Origin: Hyphomicrobiales bacterium
Lineage (GTDB): Bacteria > Pseudomonadota > Alphaproteobacteria > Rhizobiales > Rhizobiaceae
Reading direction: 5' to 3'
NCBI GenBank assembly: GCA_900472575.1
Contig: UCIV01000010.1
Coordinates: 1-64,000 of the forward strand
DNA length: 64,000 bases
The position numbers and the translations under genes are program-made. Numbering within the stretch: the first letter of the stretch is position 1; every line of letters begins with the position of its first letter. The notes below the pieces were generated by a model. It did not search any database. It saw nothing but the letters and a program-made list of their open reading frames with translations, and was not told where the DNA came from. This document shows, piece after piece, positions 28,801-37,121 of this stretch.

Positions 28801-31306
28801 GGCGGTTGAGGGTGAGCAGGCGCAGGAAGGGATCTTCCTCGCCATCCGGTTCGGCGAATGAGGGCATTTCCTCCGTCATATCGACGAAGCCACGCACGGC
28901 CGTGGTGCCGAAGGAATGACCGGCACCCTCTGCACGTTCCTTGAACAGGCCAAGCAACGGGATCTCATCCTCGCTCTTCACCGTCAATGCCTTGGCATGC
29001 CAGTCGGCGACCGCCTGGGCGATGACCTTGAAGTTGACGCCACCGACCGGCGTCTTGACGTTCGGGAAGTAGCGCTTGAGCACCGGATCGCTGGTATCGA
29101 GGAAATTCGGCTCGAAAAATTCGCCGGCGACATAGCTTTCGGCGGTGCAGAGACCGACCTTGCCCATGGTCTTCATCAGCGACTTTTCGGCCGCCTTGGC
29201 GAAGCGCTTGAAGGCCTTGTCGGCTTCCGCCCCGAACTTTTCCTCGGCGCGGAACTGCACGCCGAGCGGGTAAACAGCCGAAGCGCCGAAGCCGAGCGCC
29301 GCCGCGACATGGTGGGAGGACGAGATCTGGCCGCTTTCGACGACGAGTGAAACGCGCAGACGTGCGCCTTCCTCAATGAGCTTCTGGTTGATTGCCGAGA
29401 CGACAAGGATCATCGGAAGCGCCGCGCGGTCGCGTGACACATGCCGGTCTGTGACGACGGCAATCCCGCCTTCCTCGCGGGCAAAGGCTGCAATCGCATC
29501 GCAAAGCGTGCCTATGCCGGCCTCAAGCGCCAGCGCATTGGCATCCGCATCGTCGAGGATCGGCGTGTAGAGCATCTCGAAGCAGCGGAAAGGTGTTTCC
29601 GTCTGCTCGCGCAGCTTCAGCATGTCGAGATGAGTGAGGATGGGCGAGGGGATGACGATCTGCCTTGCTGCCTTCGCGCCGATATTCGGCTTGGCGCCGA
29701 GCGCGATCCTGAGCGTCATGCCGTCGGCCTCGCGGATGCTGTCGAGCGGCGGGTTGGTCACTTGGGCAAAACGCTGCGAGAAATACTTCGCGACGCCGCC
29801 TTCCTGGTCGGACAGCGCGTTGATGGCGTTGCCATAGCCCATGGCGGAGATCTTTTCCGCGCCGGTCTGAAGCATCGGGTCCATCAGGAACTTGAAGCTT
29901 TCCTGATTGTGGGAATAGGCAACGTAACGCTGGTGGCGCTCAAGGTCGCCATTATAGCGAAGCGGCGAGCCCTGAGCTTCGGCGGGGATTTCCGGCAGGT
30001 CTGAAAGGCGCACGCGGGCTTCGACCAGCAGGTCGCGGTATGGCCTGCTGGCAGCCAGCATTTCCAGCGCTTCGACCGTGCCATAGCTGCGCTTTTCGAC
30101 GTGATCGTAAATGAGCATGCCGCCGGCTTCGATGCGGCCGCGGTTGAGCACGGTTTCCGGCGGAAAGGCGATCTGACCGGCTTCCGACATGACGCAGAGA
30201 TAGTCTTCCGTCTCGACAGTGCGTAGCGGGCGCAGGCCGAGGCGGTCGAGACGCGCGCCAATGACATCGCCATTGCCGAAGATCAGCGCTGCCGGCCCGT
30301 CGTTCTTCTCCTCGTAGAGCGAGAAATATTCGAGCATGGCGACGACTTCGGCCGATAGCGTCTCGTCGTTTTCCCATGCCGGCGGCATCATCGAGACAAC
30401 GGCGGTTACCAGATCGAGGCCGTCTTCCAGAACGCGGGACTGCAGCGTCTGGTCGAGACGGCAGCTGTCCGACTGTCCCTTGGGACGGATGATCGCAGCA
30501 TTCTTCGCAGCCGCAATCGCTGCCTCGGACAGGCGGTTCTTGCGGTCGGTGTTGAGTTCGCCGTTATGCGCCATCTGCCGGAACGGCTGGGCCATGGACG
30601 GATGCGGGTCCGTGTTGGTGGAAAACCGAGTGTGGAAATACATGGTGTGGATCATGTGGTCTGGATCCACCAGATCGCGGAAATAAGGAATGACCTCATC
30701 CGAATTGAGGCGGCCCTTCAGAACCTGGGTGCGGGCGCTGAGCGAAATCGGGTAAAGACCGCCAAGTTCGGCGCGCGTATAGGCTTCCGCCTCGATCGCA
30801 AGCAGCGCCTCGTGGATGCGGAAGTCGAATTCGGCCTGCGAAGCGGCCTCGCTGTGACAGCCAAAGACCCATTGGCGAATCGTCAGCTGATAACGGATGG
30901 CGGCAGGACGGATCGCATCATTGTCGACCGGCACGTCACGCTTTAGGAGAATTCCGAAACCCTGTTCCGCCAGCGCCGCCTCGACGAGGCGCTCTGCTTC
31001 TTCGTAGAATGCGGGATTAGCTGGCAGGAAAAAGTTGCCGACGCCGAAGCGGCGCCGCTGAAGATCTGGGCGTCCGGTCAGCTTTCGGAAAAAGCCCAGA
31101 GATAGGTCCACGGAGATACCAGCTCCGTCACCGACACCTTCTGCGGACATGCCGCCGCGATGGGGGACGGCGCAAAGAGCTTCGTGTCCCTTCAGCAATA
31201 CGTCGTGGGTCTGAACGCCGCTCTTTCTCGTTATAAAGCCGACGCCGCAGCTGCTTTTTTCCTCTGCGGGATCATATAGACCGAAGCCCTTGTTTATCGC
31301 TTCCAT
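25811..31306 (-). CDS. Oversized glutamate synthase large subunit-like protein (GltB-like)
   Basis: 1831 residues against roughly 1500 for usual GltB. The class II glutaminase begins at Cys20 (SSCGVGF) after a short propeptide and has RFSTNT and HNGELNTDR intact. The FMN-barrel synthase domain starts near residue 1000 (SGAMSHGALVATAHEA; NSGEGGE). The iron-sulfur ligands are Cys1257, Cys1263 and Cys1267, spaced C-x5-C-x3-C; canonical GltB, as I recall, has x5-x4. The GXGXG helix domain (GSAGQSYGAFCNDG, near 1447) follows, then about 195 extra C-terminal residues after FVYCLP. Roughly 130 extra residues also lie between the central domain and barrel. GltD is absent; the CysJ-like gene follows directly. 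Confidence 0.85.
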   Translation of the reverse strand: MEAINKGFGLYDPAEEKSSCGVGFITRKSGVQTHDVLLKGHEALCAVPHRGGMSAEGVGDGAGISVDLSLGFFRKLTGRPDLQRRRFGVGNFFLPANPAFYEEAERLVEAALAEQGFGILLKRDVPVDNDAIRPAAIRYQLTIRQWVFGCHSEAASQAEFDFRIHEALLAIEAEAYTRAELGGLYPISLSARTQVLKGRLNSDEVIPYFRDLVDPDHMIHTMYFHTRFSTNTDPHPSMAQPFRQMAHNGELNTDRKNRLSEAAIAAAKNAAIIRPKGQSDSCRLDQTLQSRVLEDGLDLVTAVVSMMPPAWENDETLSAEVVAMLEYFSLYEEKNDGPAALIFGNGDVIGARLDRLGLRPLRTVETEDYLCVMSEAGQIAFPPETVLNRGRIEAGGMLIYDHVEKRSYGTVEALEMLAASRPYRDLLVEARVRLSDLPEIPAEAQGSPLRYNGDLERHQRYVAYSHNQESFKFLMDPMLQTGAEKISAMGYGNAINALSDQEGGVAKYFSQRFAQVTNPPLDSIREADGMTLRIALGAKPNIGAKAARQIVIPSPILTHLDMLKLREQTETPFRCFEMLYTPILDDADANALALEAGIGTLCDAIAAFAREEGGIAVVTDRHVSRDRAALPMILVVSAINQKLIEEGARLRVSLVVESGQISSSHHVAAALGFGASAVYPLGVQFRAEEKFGAEADKAFKRFAKAAEKSLMKTMGKVGLCTAESYVAGEFFEPNFLDTSDPVLKRYFPNVKTPVGGVNFKVIAQAVADWHAKALTVKSEDEIPLLGLFKERAEGAGHSFGTTAVRGFVDMTEEMPSFAEPDGEEDPFLRLLTLNRLDDAFGIDDAAYTNTSYDRLSSEAIDRFTITPGYRSFARMMAEERARRPAALRDVLAFPADVTYATSPDDFRKEMKRFSRKGNNSFLVRGLCCEALPDDVFRLTLTGPQGGDLARLAALGQSLVVRFGADILGHWLEGGALAVHASGQALAYLKLLGTAPTGIALDEVQPASEITPLLASGAMSHGALVATAHEAVAHGTNMVGGMSNSGEGGEHISRYGTIRASRIKQFASGRFGIWAGYLADPMLDELEIKIGQGAKPGEGGQLPAAKVTVEIAAARGGTPGVELVSPPPHHDTYSIEDLAQLIHDCKAARVRVIVKLVSSEGIGTIAVGVAKAGADVINVAGNTGGTGAAAVTSLKYTGRAAEIGIAEVHQALCANGLRQKVLLRCSGAHQTASDVVKSALLGGDSFEFGTTALMMLKCVMAKNCNIKCPAGLTTNAEVFDGDPRALAQYLLNIAHETREILASLGFRSLREARGRSDLLHLLDHPSSVGQLDLRAMLQVVEEVKITDPVYMEKDYAVDDAFIDMVRSALIDGGLPVVELGGNQHLNNRNKSVGGQLAVDIERMLNHELSEDETRHLPAVRQDKRGRRFLDAGSVKIATSGSAGQSYGAFCNDGMMLTHTGTCNDGVAKSANGGTISVRSPGGGSVEAGGNVLIGNFALFGATGGRLFVEGQAGDRFAVRNSGSTAVVEGVGDFCCEYMTNGAVLNLGSFGKGVGNGMSGGFFYQYDPYRDLPKKMSHDSILIGSIADPTDPYVAFHADAIRMMLQWHVEATGSEKARWLLENFESERSNFVYCLPRALLLYQDSDAILKAKSRKDLIEELSTALAGHQVRKFKLAYRDGKPILNGKAPGHGETDTEEMFTLINNYTVLSMAQSLAMARVPNALGPSEPAVEKAVRNLILTEDFALMQKLSRYAREAIADYDDQGLAVLVSEKRLSDYRQALAGRNTLSIDSPGTYGWIIQQTESNRDRIGRIPSFEELFAAKAVGGLATARA

Positions 31307-31522
31307 GCTCAGACTCCCACAGGAAATAAGTCAACTGTGCTGACCTATATAATGTGATAAAATGAGTCAAGTTTAATCGTTTTTGCATCGCACAACAACA
31401 CTCCGGCGACCGGCCGAGATGGTGTGGGTCTACCTGAGAAGTCGCGGTATGGAAGCGGTTTACAGAACTTGCGACGAACAAGGATGGCTTCATCCTTGCT
31501 CGTCTCAAAGTGATACTGACGA
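31307..31522 (-). promoter_or_regulatory. Leader/promoter region of the GltB-like gene
   Basis: On the minus strand an AT-rich segment carries TTGACT followed about 15 bases later by TATAGG, a plausible but short-spaced promoter. An 11-base element occurs twice, AAATGAGTCAA (31360-31370) and AAATAAGTCAA (31324-31334), 36 bases apart and identical but for one base. The paired sites suggest a regulator binding near the promoter. The rest, toward the aminotransferase gene, shows nothing. Confidence 0.4.
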
Positions 31523-32377
31523 TCAGATCGCGCTGGCGGTCTTGTGCGCGATATAAAGCTCGCGCAGCTTCAGGGTCAGCGGGCCGGGCTTGCCGTCGCC
31601 CACCGGCTGGCCGTCGATCACGGTGACCGGCAGGACGAAACTTGTTGCCGATGTGATGAAGGCTTCGGCTGCTCCCTTCGCCTCTTCCGGCGAGAACGGG
31701 CGTTCCTCGTAAGGGATGCCGGCCTTGTCGGCGATGTCGAGGACGCTGGCTCGGGTAATGCCGTGCAGGATGGCATTCGACAGCGGCCGGGTGATCAGCT
31801 TGCCGCTCTTGTCGATGATATGGGCAGTCGCCGAACTTGCTTCGGTAACGTAGCCGTCTTCCACCAGCCAGGCGTCATCGGCGCCCTTTTCCATTGCCTG
31901 CATCTTGGCCATGGACGGATAGAGCAGTTGCACGGTCTTGATGTCGCGACGCTCCCAGCGCCAGTCGGGCAGCAGCGCCACGGACATGCCGGCTTTCACC
32001 TTGGGATTTTCGATCACCGATTTCGCCTGGGTGAAGAGAACCAGCGTCGGCTTCGGCTCTTTCGGGAAGGCGAAGTCGCGATCGGCGGCGCCCCGGGAAA
32101 TCTGCAGGTAGATCAGGCCCTCCGTCAGATCGTTGCGACGGACGATCTCGCGATGGACTTCCAGCAGTTCCTCGGTCGAGATCGGTAATTCGATGCCCAG
32201 TTCGCTGATCGAGCGCTTCAGGCGGGCTGAATGACCGTCATATTCGAGAAGCTTGCCACCGATGACGCCGGTCACTTCGTAGATCGCATCGGCAAACAGA
32301 AAGCCGCGATCGAAAATGGAAACCTTGGCATCGGCTTCAGGCAGCCATTCGCCATTGAGATAGACGATACGGGACAA
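31523..32377 (-). CDS. D-amino acid aminotransferase
   Basis: A 284-residue fold-IV PLP enzyme. The PLP lysine is Lys147 (RRDIKTVQLL), and IFDRGFLFADAIYEV and the TEASSATAHIID loop match D-alanine aminotransferases rather than branched-chain ones. It transfers the amino group of D-amino acids to 2-oxoglutarate, giving D-glutamate. The start is a TTG, supported by AAGGAG eight bases upstream; there is no ATG at this place. Downstream of the hydantoin enzymes it would consume the D-amino acids they release. Confidence 0.88.
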   Translation of the reverse strand: MSRIVYLNGEWLPEADAKVSIFDRGFLFADAIYEVTGVIGGKLLEYDGHSARLKRSISELGIELPISTEELLEVHREIVRRNDLTEGLIYLQISRGAADRDFAFPKEPKPTLVLFTQAKSVIENPKVKAGMSVALLPDWRWERRDIKTVQLLYPSMAKMQAMEKGADDAWLVEDGYVTEASSATAHIIDKSGKLITRPLSNAILHGITRASVLDIADKAGIPYEERPFSPEEAKGAAEAFITSATSFVLPVTVIDGQPVGDGKPGPLTLKLRELYIAHKTASAI

Positions 32378-32449
32378 GACGGATTCTCCTTCAGGATGAT
32401 GAGTGGCGGTCAGCGAATGCTGTGCAGCGCCGATAAGGCAAAATAGGGA

Positions 32450-33364
32450 TCACAACACATCGCCGACGGCTCGTTTCAGTTCGGCGATGAAACCATGCAG
32501 CAGGCGCGAGCGTGGAACGCCCTTGCGGGTGATCATCACCGCCGGGATCTCGCAGGGCGGCTGGAAGGGAAGCTGTACCAGTCCTTCAGACGGCTGATAG
32601 GCGGCGCTATAGGGATCAACGATAGCGGCGCCAACCCCGGCACCGGCCAGAACCGCTGCCGTCGCGCAATAACGGACTTCGACACGCGGCTCATAGGTCA
32701 TGCCGTCGCGCTCGAAGGCGTCGCGCAGCATCTGGCCCATGCGCGATTCGACCTCCAGGCCGATGAACCCATGTTCCGTGAGATCGTTGACCGTCACTTC
32801 CTGGCGTGCCGCGACCTCGTGCTCCTTCGGCACCAGTGCGACCATGTGAGTGCGCGCCAAAACCTCGACATTGACTGATGGATGGCGCTCAAGCGCGATG
32901 GCGAGGCCGATATCGGCAGCACCGCTCTGGACGGCATCGATGACGTGTTCGAGGCGACGTACGTCATAGGCGACCGAAACATCCGGCCGGTCCTTTAGAA
33001 AACGGGCGAGCGCCATCGGCGCGACCGTATTGCCGAGGGGCGGCGTCGACATGATCCGCAACCGGCCCGACGTGCCATGCCTGATCGAACGGGCGCGGGC
33101 GGAAAAGTTGCGCAGCATGCTGAAGACCGGGCGGACTTCCTCGAATAGAAGCAGGGCTTCCTCGGTCGGCTCCAGCCGCCGATGCAGGCGTTCGAACAGG
33201 GTCACGCCAAGCTGGTTTTCGAGCTGGCGGATGCCGTTCGACACGGCCGGCTGGGAGATGCCCAGCTGCTCGGCTGCCTCGACTGTCGTCTCACAACGCA
33301 TCATCGCGCCGAAGATTTCGAGAAGGCGCAGCGAGATATCCGGCTTGTGCTCGATTTCGGTCAT
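32450..33364 (-). CDS. LysR-family transcriptional regulator
   Basis: A 304-residue LysR protein. The winged helix spans residues about 12-60 (AEQLGISQPAVSNGIRQLENQLGVTLFER in part) and the ligand domain follows (GRLRIMSTPPLGN). It begins five bases after the racemase stop and ends 72 bases before the aminotransferase, on the same strand. LysR genes are more often divergent from their targets; here it is embedded in the operon and may autoregulate the whole unit. Confidence 0.88.
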   Translation of the reverse strand: MTEIEHKPDISLRLLEIFGAMMRCETTVEAAEQLGISQPAVSNGIRQLENQLGVTLFERLHRRLEPTEEALLLFEEVRPVFSMLRNFSARARSIRHGTSGRLRIMSTPPLGNTVAPMALARFLKDRPDVSVAYDVRRLEHVIDAVQSGAADIGLAIALERHPSVNVEVLARTHMVALVPKEHEVAARQEVTVNDLTEHGFIGLEVESRMGQMLRDAFERDGMTYEPRVEVRYCATAAVLAGAGVGAAIVDPYSAAYQPSEGLVQLPFQPPCEIPAVMITRKGVPRSRLLHGFIAELKRAVGDVL

Positions 33365-33369
33365 GGCTG

Positions 33370-34029
33370 TCAGGTCAAAACTGCGCCGAGGGCCATGGCA
33401 ACGGCCGCCTGGGTCGGGTCGATGACGCGGATGCCGAGTTCTCCTTCCAGCCTGCGGCGGTGGCCGGACATGCCGGCGCAGCCGAGCACGACGGCACCGG
33501 CGGCCATCTGGCGCAGTTTCGTGCCGGCCTTGAGCAGTGCCGAATAGCTCTCCTCGCCATGGCCGCTTTCCGCGACGCTGATCGAACCTTCGAGCGCGAC
33601 CTCACCGGCAAGCCTGCCATCGACACCGAGCCGACGAAGATTGCGCAGGTGGCGCGGGATCGAGCCTTCGGCGACAGCGATGACACCGAAGAGATCGGCA
33701 AGCGCCAGCGCACTCAACACACCGGCGTCCTGAATGCCATAGACGGGTTTGGTGGTGATCGACCGGGCGAGATCAAGGCCGGGCTGCGAATAGCAGGCCA
33801 GTACATAGGCGGACGCATCCGGCCGGCTTTCGATCAGGTCTGCCGTGCGAAGCGAAGCCTCGTCGACATGGCGCTGGGTGACGACGCCGGGCGGGCCTTC
33901 CTTAATGGTGACGCATTCGATAACCGGGCCGCCGGGAAACTGCATGCCGGCAACTGCTTCACGAAGGCCTTCGGTTACGCTTTCGGAACTGTTCGGATTG
34001 ATGACGAGGATCGGGCCGATATTGCTCAT
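33370..34029 (-). CDS. Hydantoin racemase / Asp-Glu racemase family
   Basis: A 219-residue protein opening GPILVINPNSSESVTEGL. Both half-site cysteines are present: Cys in YVLACYSQPGLD and in VVLGCAGMSGH, so a real two-base racemase is likely, unlike the homologue at 1379-2056. Hydantoin racemases convert L-5-substituted hydantoins to the D form for the hydantoinase. The start overlaps the hydantoinase stop (ATGA), which supports joint function. Confidence 0.85.
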   Translation of the reverse strand: MSNIGPILVINPNSSESVTEGLREAVAGMQFPGGPVIECVTIKEGPPGVVTQRHVDEASLRTADLIESRPDASAYVLACYSQPGLDLARSITTKPVYGIQDAGVLSALALADLFGVIAVAEGSIPRHLRNLRRLGVDGRLAGEVALEGSISVAESGHGEESYSALLKAGTKLRQMAAGAVVLGCAGMSGHRRRLEGELGIRVIDPTQAAVAMALGAVLT

Positions 34030-35486
34030 GGTGCGATCTCCACGCCAAAATTCTGCACCGGATCGAGTTCCTTGGCGCGGTAGCCGGGCTTGCCCGTGAG
34101 ATTGACCGGGTTGCGGGCGATAAAGCGGCCGCGGCCGCGCTCCGCCTTCAACTCGCCGTTCTCGACGATGACGTCGCCACGGTTCATCGTGAGGACCGGC
34201 CAGCCCTCAATCTCCATGCCCTCGAAGGGCGTGTAGTCCATGTTGTCATGCTGATCGGCAAGCGTTGCCGTGCGGCGGGCTTCCGGGTCCCAGATGACGA
34301 TGTCGGCATCGTAACCAGGCGCGATTGTGCCCTTTTTCGCCACTCCGAATGTCTTGGCCGCGTTCGTGCTTGAAAGCGCAACGAACTGCTGCAGCGTGAT
34401 CCGGCCCTTGGCGACGCCTTCGGAGAAGAGGTAGGGCAGGCGCATGGCAATGCCGGGCATGCCGTTGGCAATCCTGGGGTAGGGTGCATCGGTGCCATTG
34501 GCGAACTTGCCTGTGGCATCGAAGCGGTAAGGCGCGTGGTCGGAAGACACGCTTTCGAATGTGCCGGACTGCACATGCCGCCAGAGTGCGGCCTGGGTTG
34601 CCGTATCGCGCACCGGCGGCGAGCAGATGAATTTTGCACCTTCCATGCCCGGCCGGTCGAGGTCTTCGCGGGTCAGCGCCAGATATTGCGGGCAGGTTTC
34701 GGCAAACAGTTTCGTGCCGGCAAGCTTTTCCCGCTGGACGATGGCGGCACCGCCAGCGGTCGAGACATGGACGATGAAGAGCGCGGCGTCGACGAGTTTC
34801 GCCAGTGAGACGGCGCGGTTGATCGCTTCTTCTTCGGCCAGTTCCGGACGGCTGATGGCATGGTATTTCGGCGCGGTGAGGCCGGAAGCGGCCAGCCGCT
34901 TGTTCATCCATTTGACCATGTCGTTGTTTTCGGCATGGACCATGGTCAGCGCGCCATGCGTCTTCGCCACCGTCAGAATGTCGAGCATGCCGCCATCGCC
35001 GATGTTCATCAGGTCGTAAGTCATGAACACCTTGAAGGAGGTGATACCGCGAGCAAAGACGCCGGGCAGCTCTTCCAGCACAGCGGCGGACGGGTCGGAA
35101 ATGATCAGATGGTAAGAATAGTCGAGCACCGATTGCGGCGCCGCGCGGCCGTCATAGGTGGAAATGACATCGGCAATCGACTGACCGCGATGCTGTGCTG
35201 CAAACGGAATGAAGGAGGAATTGCCACCGAAGGCGGCGGAGACAGAGCCCGAATAATAGTCGTCGGCGGACATCAGGCCGCTCGAACTTTCCTGGGCGAT
35301 ATGGGCGTGTGCTTCGATGCCGCCTGGAACCACCAGCTTGCCGCCCGCATCGATACGTCGAGCGCCGCCGGCGATCTTCTCGCCGATTGCGGCGACGCGA
35401 CCGTCGATGATGCCGATATCGGCATCGAAAACATCGGATGCGGTGGCAATACGGCCGCCATGGATGACGGTATCGAACTCTGTCAT
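34026..35486 (-). CDS. Dihydropyrimidinase / D-hydantoinase
   Basis: A 486-residue cyclic amidohydrolase with His60/His62 (EAHAHI), the carbamylated Lys152 (SFKVFMTY), His184 (MVHAEN), His240 (IVHVST) and the aspartate in SVSSDHAPY as binuclear metal ligands. It opens dihydropyrimidines or 5-substituted hydantoins to N-carbamoyl amino acids. The motif reads HAH where many dihydropyrimidinases have HTH. It lies eleven bases after the carbamoylase gene. The full hydantoinase-carbamoylase-racemase trio makes hydantoin use more likely than pyrimidine breakdown. Confidence 0.92.
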   Translation of the reverse strand: MTEFDTVIHGGRIATASDVFDADIGIIDGRVAAIGEKIAGGARRIDAGGKLVVPGGIEAHAHIAQESSSGLMSADDYYSGSVSAAFGGNSSFIPFAAQHRGQSIADVISTYDGRAAPQSVLDYSYHLIISDPSAAVLEELPGVFARGITSFKVFMTYDLMNIGDGGMLDILTVAKTHGALTMVHAENNDMVKWMNKRLAASGLTAPKYHAISRPELAEEEAINRAVSLAKLVDAALFIVHVSTAGGAAIVQREKLAGTKLFAETCPQYLALTREDLDRPGMEGAKFICSPPVRDTATQAALWRHVQSGTFESVSSDHAPYRFDATGKFANGTDAPYPRIANGMPGIAMRLPYLFSEGVAKGRITLQQFVALSSTNAAKTFGVAKKGTIAPGYDADIVIWDPEARRTATLADQHDNMDYTPFEGMEIEGWPVLTMNRGDVIVENGELKAERGRGRFIARNPVNLTGKPGYRAKELDPVQNFGVEIAP

Positions 35487-35497
35487 TTCGCTATTCC

Positions 35498-36424
35498 CTA
35501 TACTTCGACGATAACGCCGGTCTGGCTCGTGATGCGGCCATAGTGTTCGATACGACGATGGCGCTCGAAATCAAAGATCGTCTTCTTGCCGAAGTCGCAT
35601 TTGGCAAAATCGCATTCGGCTATTATCAGCTCGTCTTCCTCAGTGACCGCCCTTGCCAGAATGAAGCCGTCCGGATCGACGATGATCGAGCCGCCCATCA
35701 GCGGATGGCCATCCTCGACACCTGCCTTGGCGATGCCGGCGACATAGGTGGCGTTCTGATAGGCGCCCGCCTGCAGCGAGAGTTCCGAGTGGAACAGGCG
35801 CTTTTCAAGGCCTTCGGCGCTCATCTGGGCATTCACCGAAGGCGTGTTGTAGCCGATCGTCACCAGTTCGACGCCCTGCAGGCCGAGGCAGCGGAACGTT
35901 TCCGGCCAGCGGCGATCGTTGCAGATCGCCATGCCCATGATGACGCCCTCGTTGCGCCATACGTTGAAGCCCAGGTCGCCGGGTTCGAAATAGCGCTTTT
36001 CGAGATGCTGGAAGGCGCGTTCGCTATCGTATTCGGAATGGCCCGGAAGATGGATCTTGCGGTACTTGCCAACAATATTGGCCTGCCGGTCCGTGATGAT
36101 CGATGTGTTGTAGTAATGGCCGTCCGGCGTCTTTTCGGCGTAACCGAAGGTGATCGCGATATTGAGTTCGCGGGCGCGGTCGAACAGCGGCTGGGTAGCC
36201 GCATTCGGCATTTCCGTTTCGAACCAGAAATCGATCTCGGCCTGATTTTCCATATACCAGCGGGGGAAGAAGGTGGTCAGCGCCAGTTCCGGGTAGACGA
36301 CCAGATCGGCACCCTTTCCGGCTGCCTCATCGAGCAGGGCGATCATGCGCTTGACCACGCTTTCGCGGCTTTCGGCTTTCTGGATGGCGCCGAGCTGGGC
36401 GCCTGCGATCTTCATGACGGTCAT
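35498..36424 (-). CDS. N-carbamoyl-D-amino acid hydrolase
   Basis: A 308-residue nitrilase-superfamily enzyme with the catalytic triad Glu46 (PELALTTFFPRW), Lys123 (GKYRKIHLPGH) and Cys168 (MAICNDRRWPE). The long runs PELALTTFFPRW, KIHLPGH, FQHLEKRYFEPGDLGF and CNDRRWPE are those I recall from Agrobacterium D-carbamoylase. It hydrolyses N-carbamoyl-D-amino acids to D-amino acid, carbon dioxide and ammonia. The start at MTVMKIAG follows AAAGGA; the upstream in-frame sequence belongs to the permease gene's antisense. Confidence 0.93.
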   Translation of the reverse strand: MTVMKIAGAQLGAIQKAESRESVVKRMIALLDEAAGKGADLVVYPELALTTFFPRWYMENQAEIDFWFETEMPNAATQPLFDRARELNIAITFGYAEKTPDGHYYNTSIITDRQANIVGKYRKIHLPGHSEYDSERAFQHLEKRYFEPGDLGFNVWRNEGVIMGMAICNDRRWPETFRCLGLQGVELVTIGYNTPSVNAQMSAEGLEKRLFHSELSLQAGAYQNATYVAGIAKAGVEDGHPLMGGSIIVDPDGFILARAVTEEDELIIAECDFAKCDFGKKTIFDFERHRRIEHYGRITSQTGVIVEV

Positions 36425-36446
36425 GATGTTTTTCCTTTCGAAGCGA

Positions 36447-37112
36447 TCAGGCGGCCAGGCGCCGCTGGAAATGGCTGACGAGGCGCACCAGCGGCCACAG
36501 CAGCACGAGATAAAAGAGAGCGGCCAGCACCAGTGGTGAGGCATTGTAGGTAACCGAGCGGGCCATGCCGGCATTGTAGAGAAGCTCGGACAGCGAGATG
36601 ACGGAGGCGAGCGAGGTGAGCTTCACCACCTCCACCGTGTTCGACAAAAGGTCCGGCAGGATGTTGCGCACTGCCTGTGGCAGGACGACATGGATCAGCG
36701 TCTGCGCGGGGCTGAGGCCTGTCGATTGTGCCGCTTCCCACTGGCCTTTCGCGACGGAGATGAGGCCAGCGCGATAGACTTCCGCATAGTAGGAGGAATT
36801 GTTAAGCAGGAAGGCAATGACGACGGCGGCAAAGGGCGAAATGTTGATGCCGGCAAAGGGCAGGCCGGCATAGATGAAGATCAACAGAACCAGCGGCGGC
36901 AGCGCCCGGAAGAGATCGGTATAGGCAATCGAGATCCAGCGCAGCCAGCGGCGCTCGCTCATATTGCCGAGTGCGACGAACAGGCCGCCGATAAGCCCGA
37001 GCAGGATGACGGCGCTGCAGAGCTGCAATGTCATCCACAGGCCCTTGAAGAGCAGCGGCAGCGACTTGCGCATGATCTCGATATTGAAGAACTGATCGAT
37101 AAAGATATCCAT
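36447..37112 (-). CDS. Amino acid-type ABC permease (HisM/GlnP-like)
   Basis: A 221-residue permease of the polar amino acid class. The helix following LLFKGLWMTLQLC is the family's first membrane segment, and the EAA loop reads EAAQSTGLSPAQTLIHVVLPQAVRNILP. It pairs with the next permease to make the channel. The gene starts nine bases after that permease and 22 bases before the carbamoylase, so import and hydrolysis are one operon. Confidence 0.92.
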   Translation of the reverse strand: MDIFIDQFFNIEIMRKSLPLLFKGLWMTLQLCSAVILLGLIGGLFVALGNMSERRWLRWISIAYTDLFRALPPLVLLIFIYAGLPFAGINISPFAAVVIAFLLNNSSYYAEVYRAGLISVAKGQWEAAQSTGLSPAQTLIHVVLPQAVRNILPDLLSNTVEVVKLTSLASVISLSELLYNAGMARSVTYNASPLVLAALFYLVLLWPLVRLVSHFQRRLAA

Positions 37113-37121
37113 GTCGGCCTC

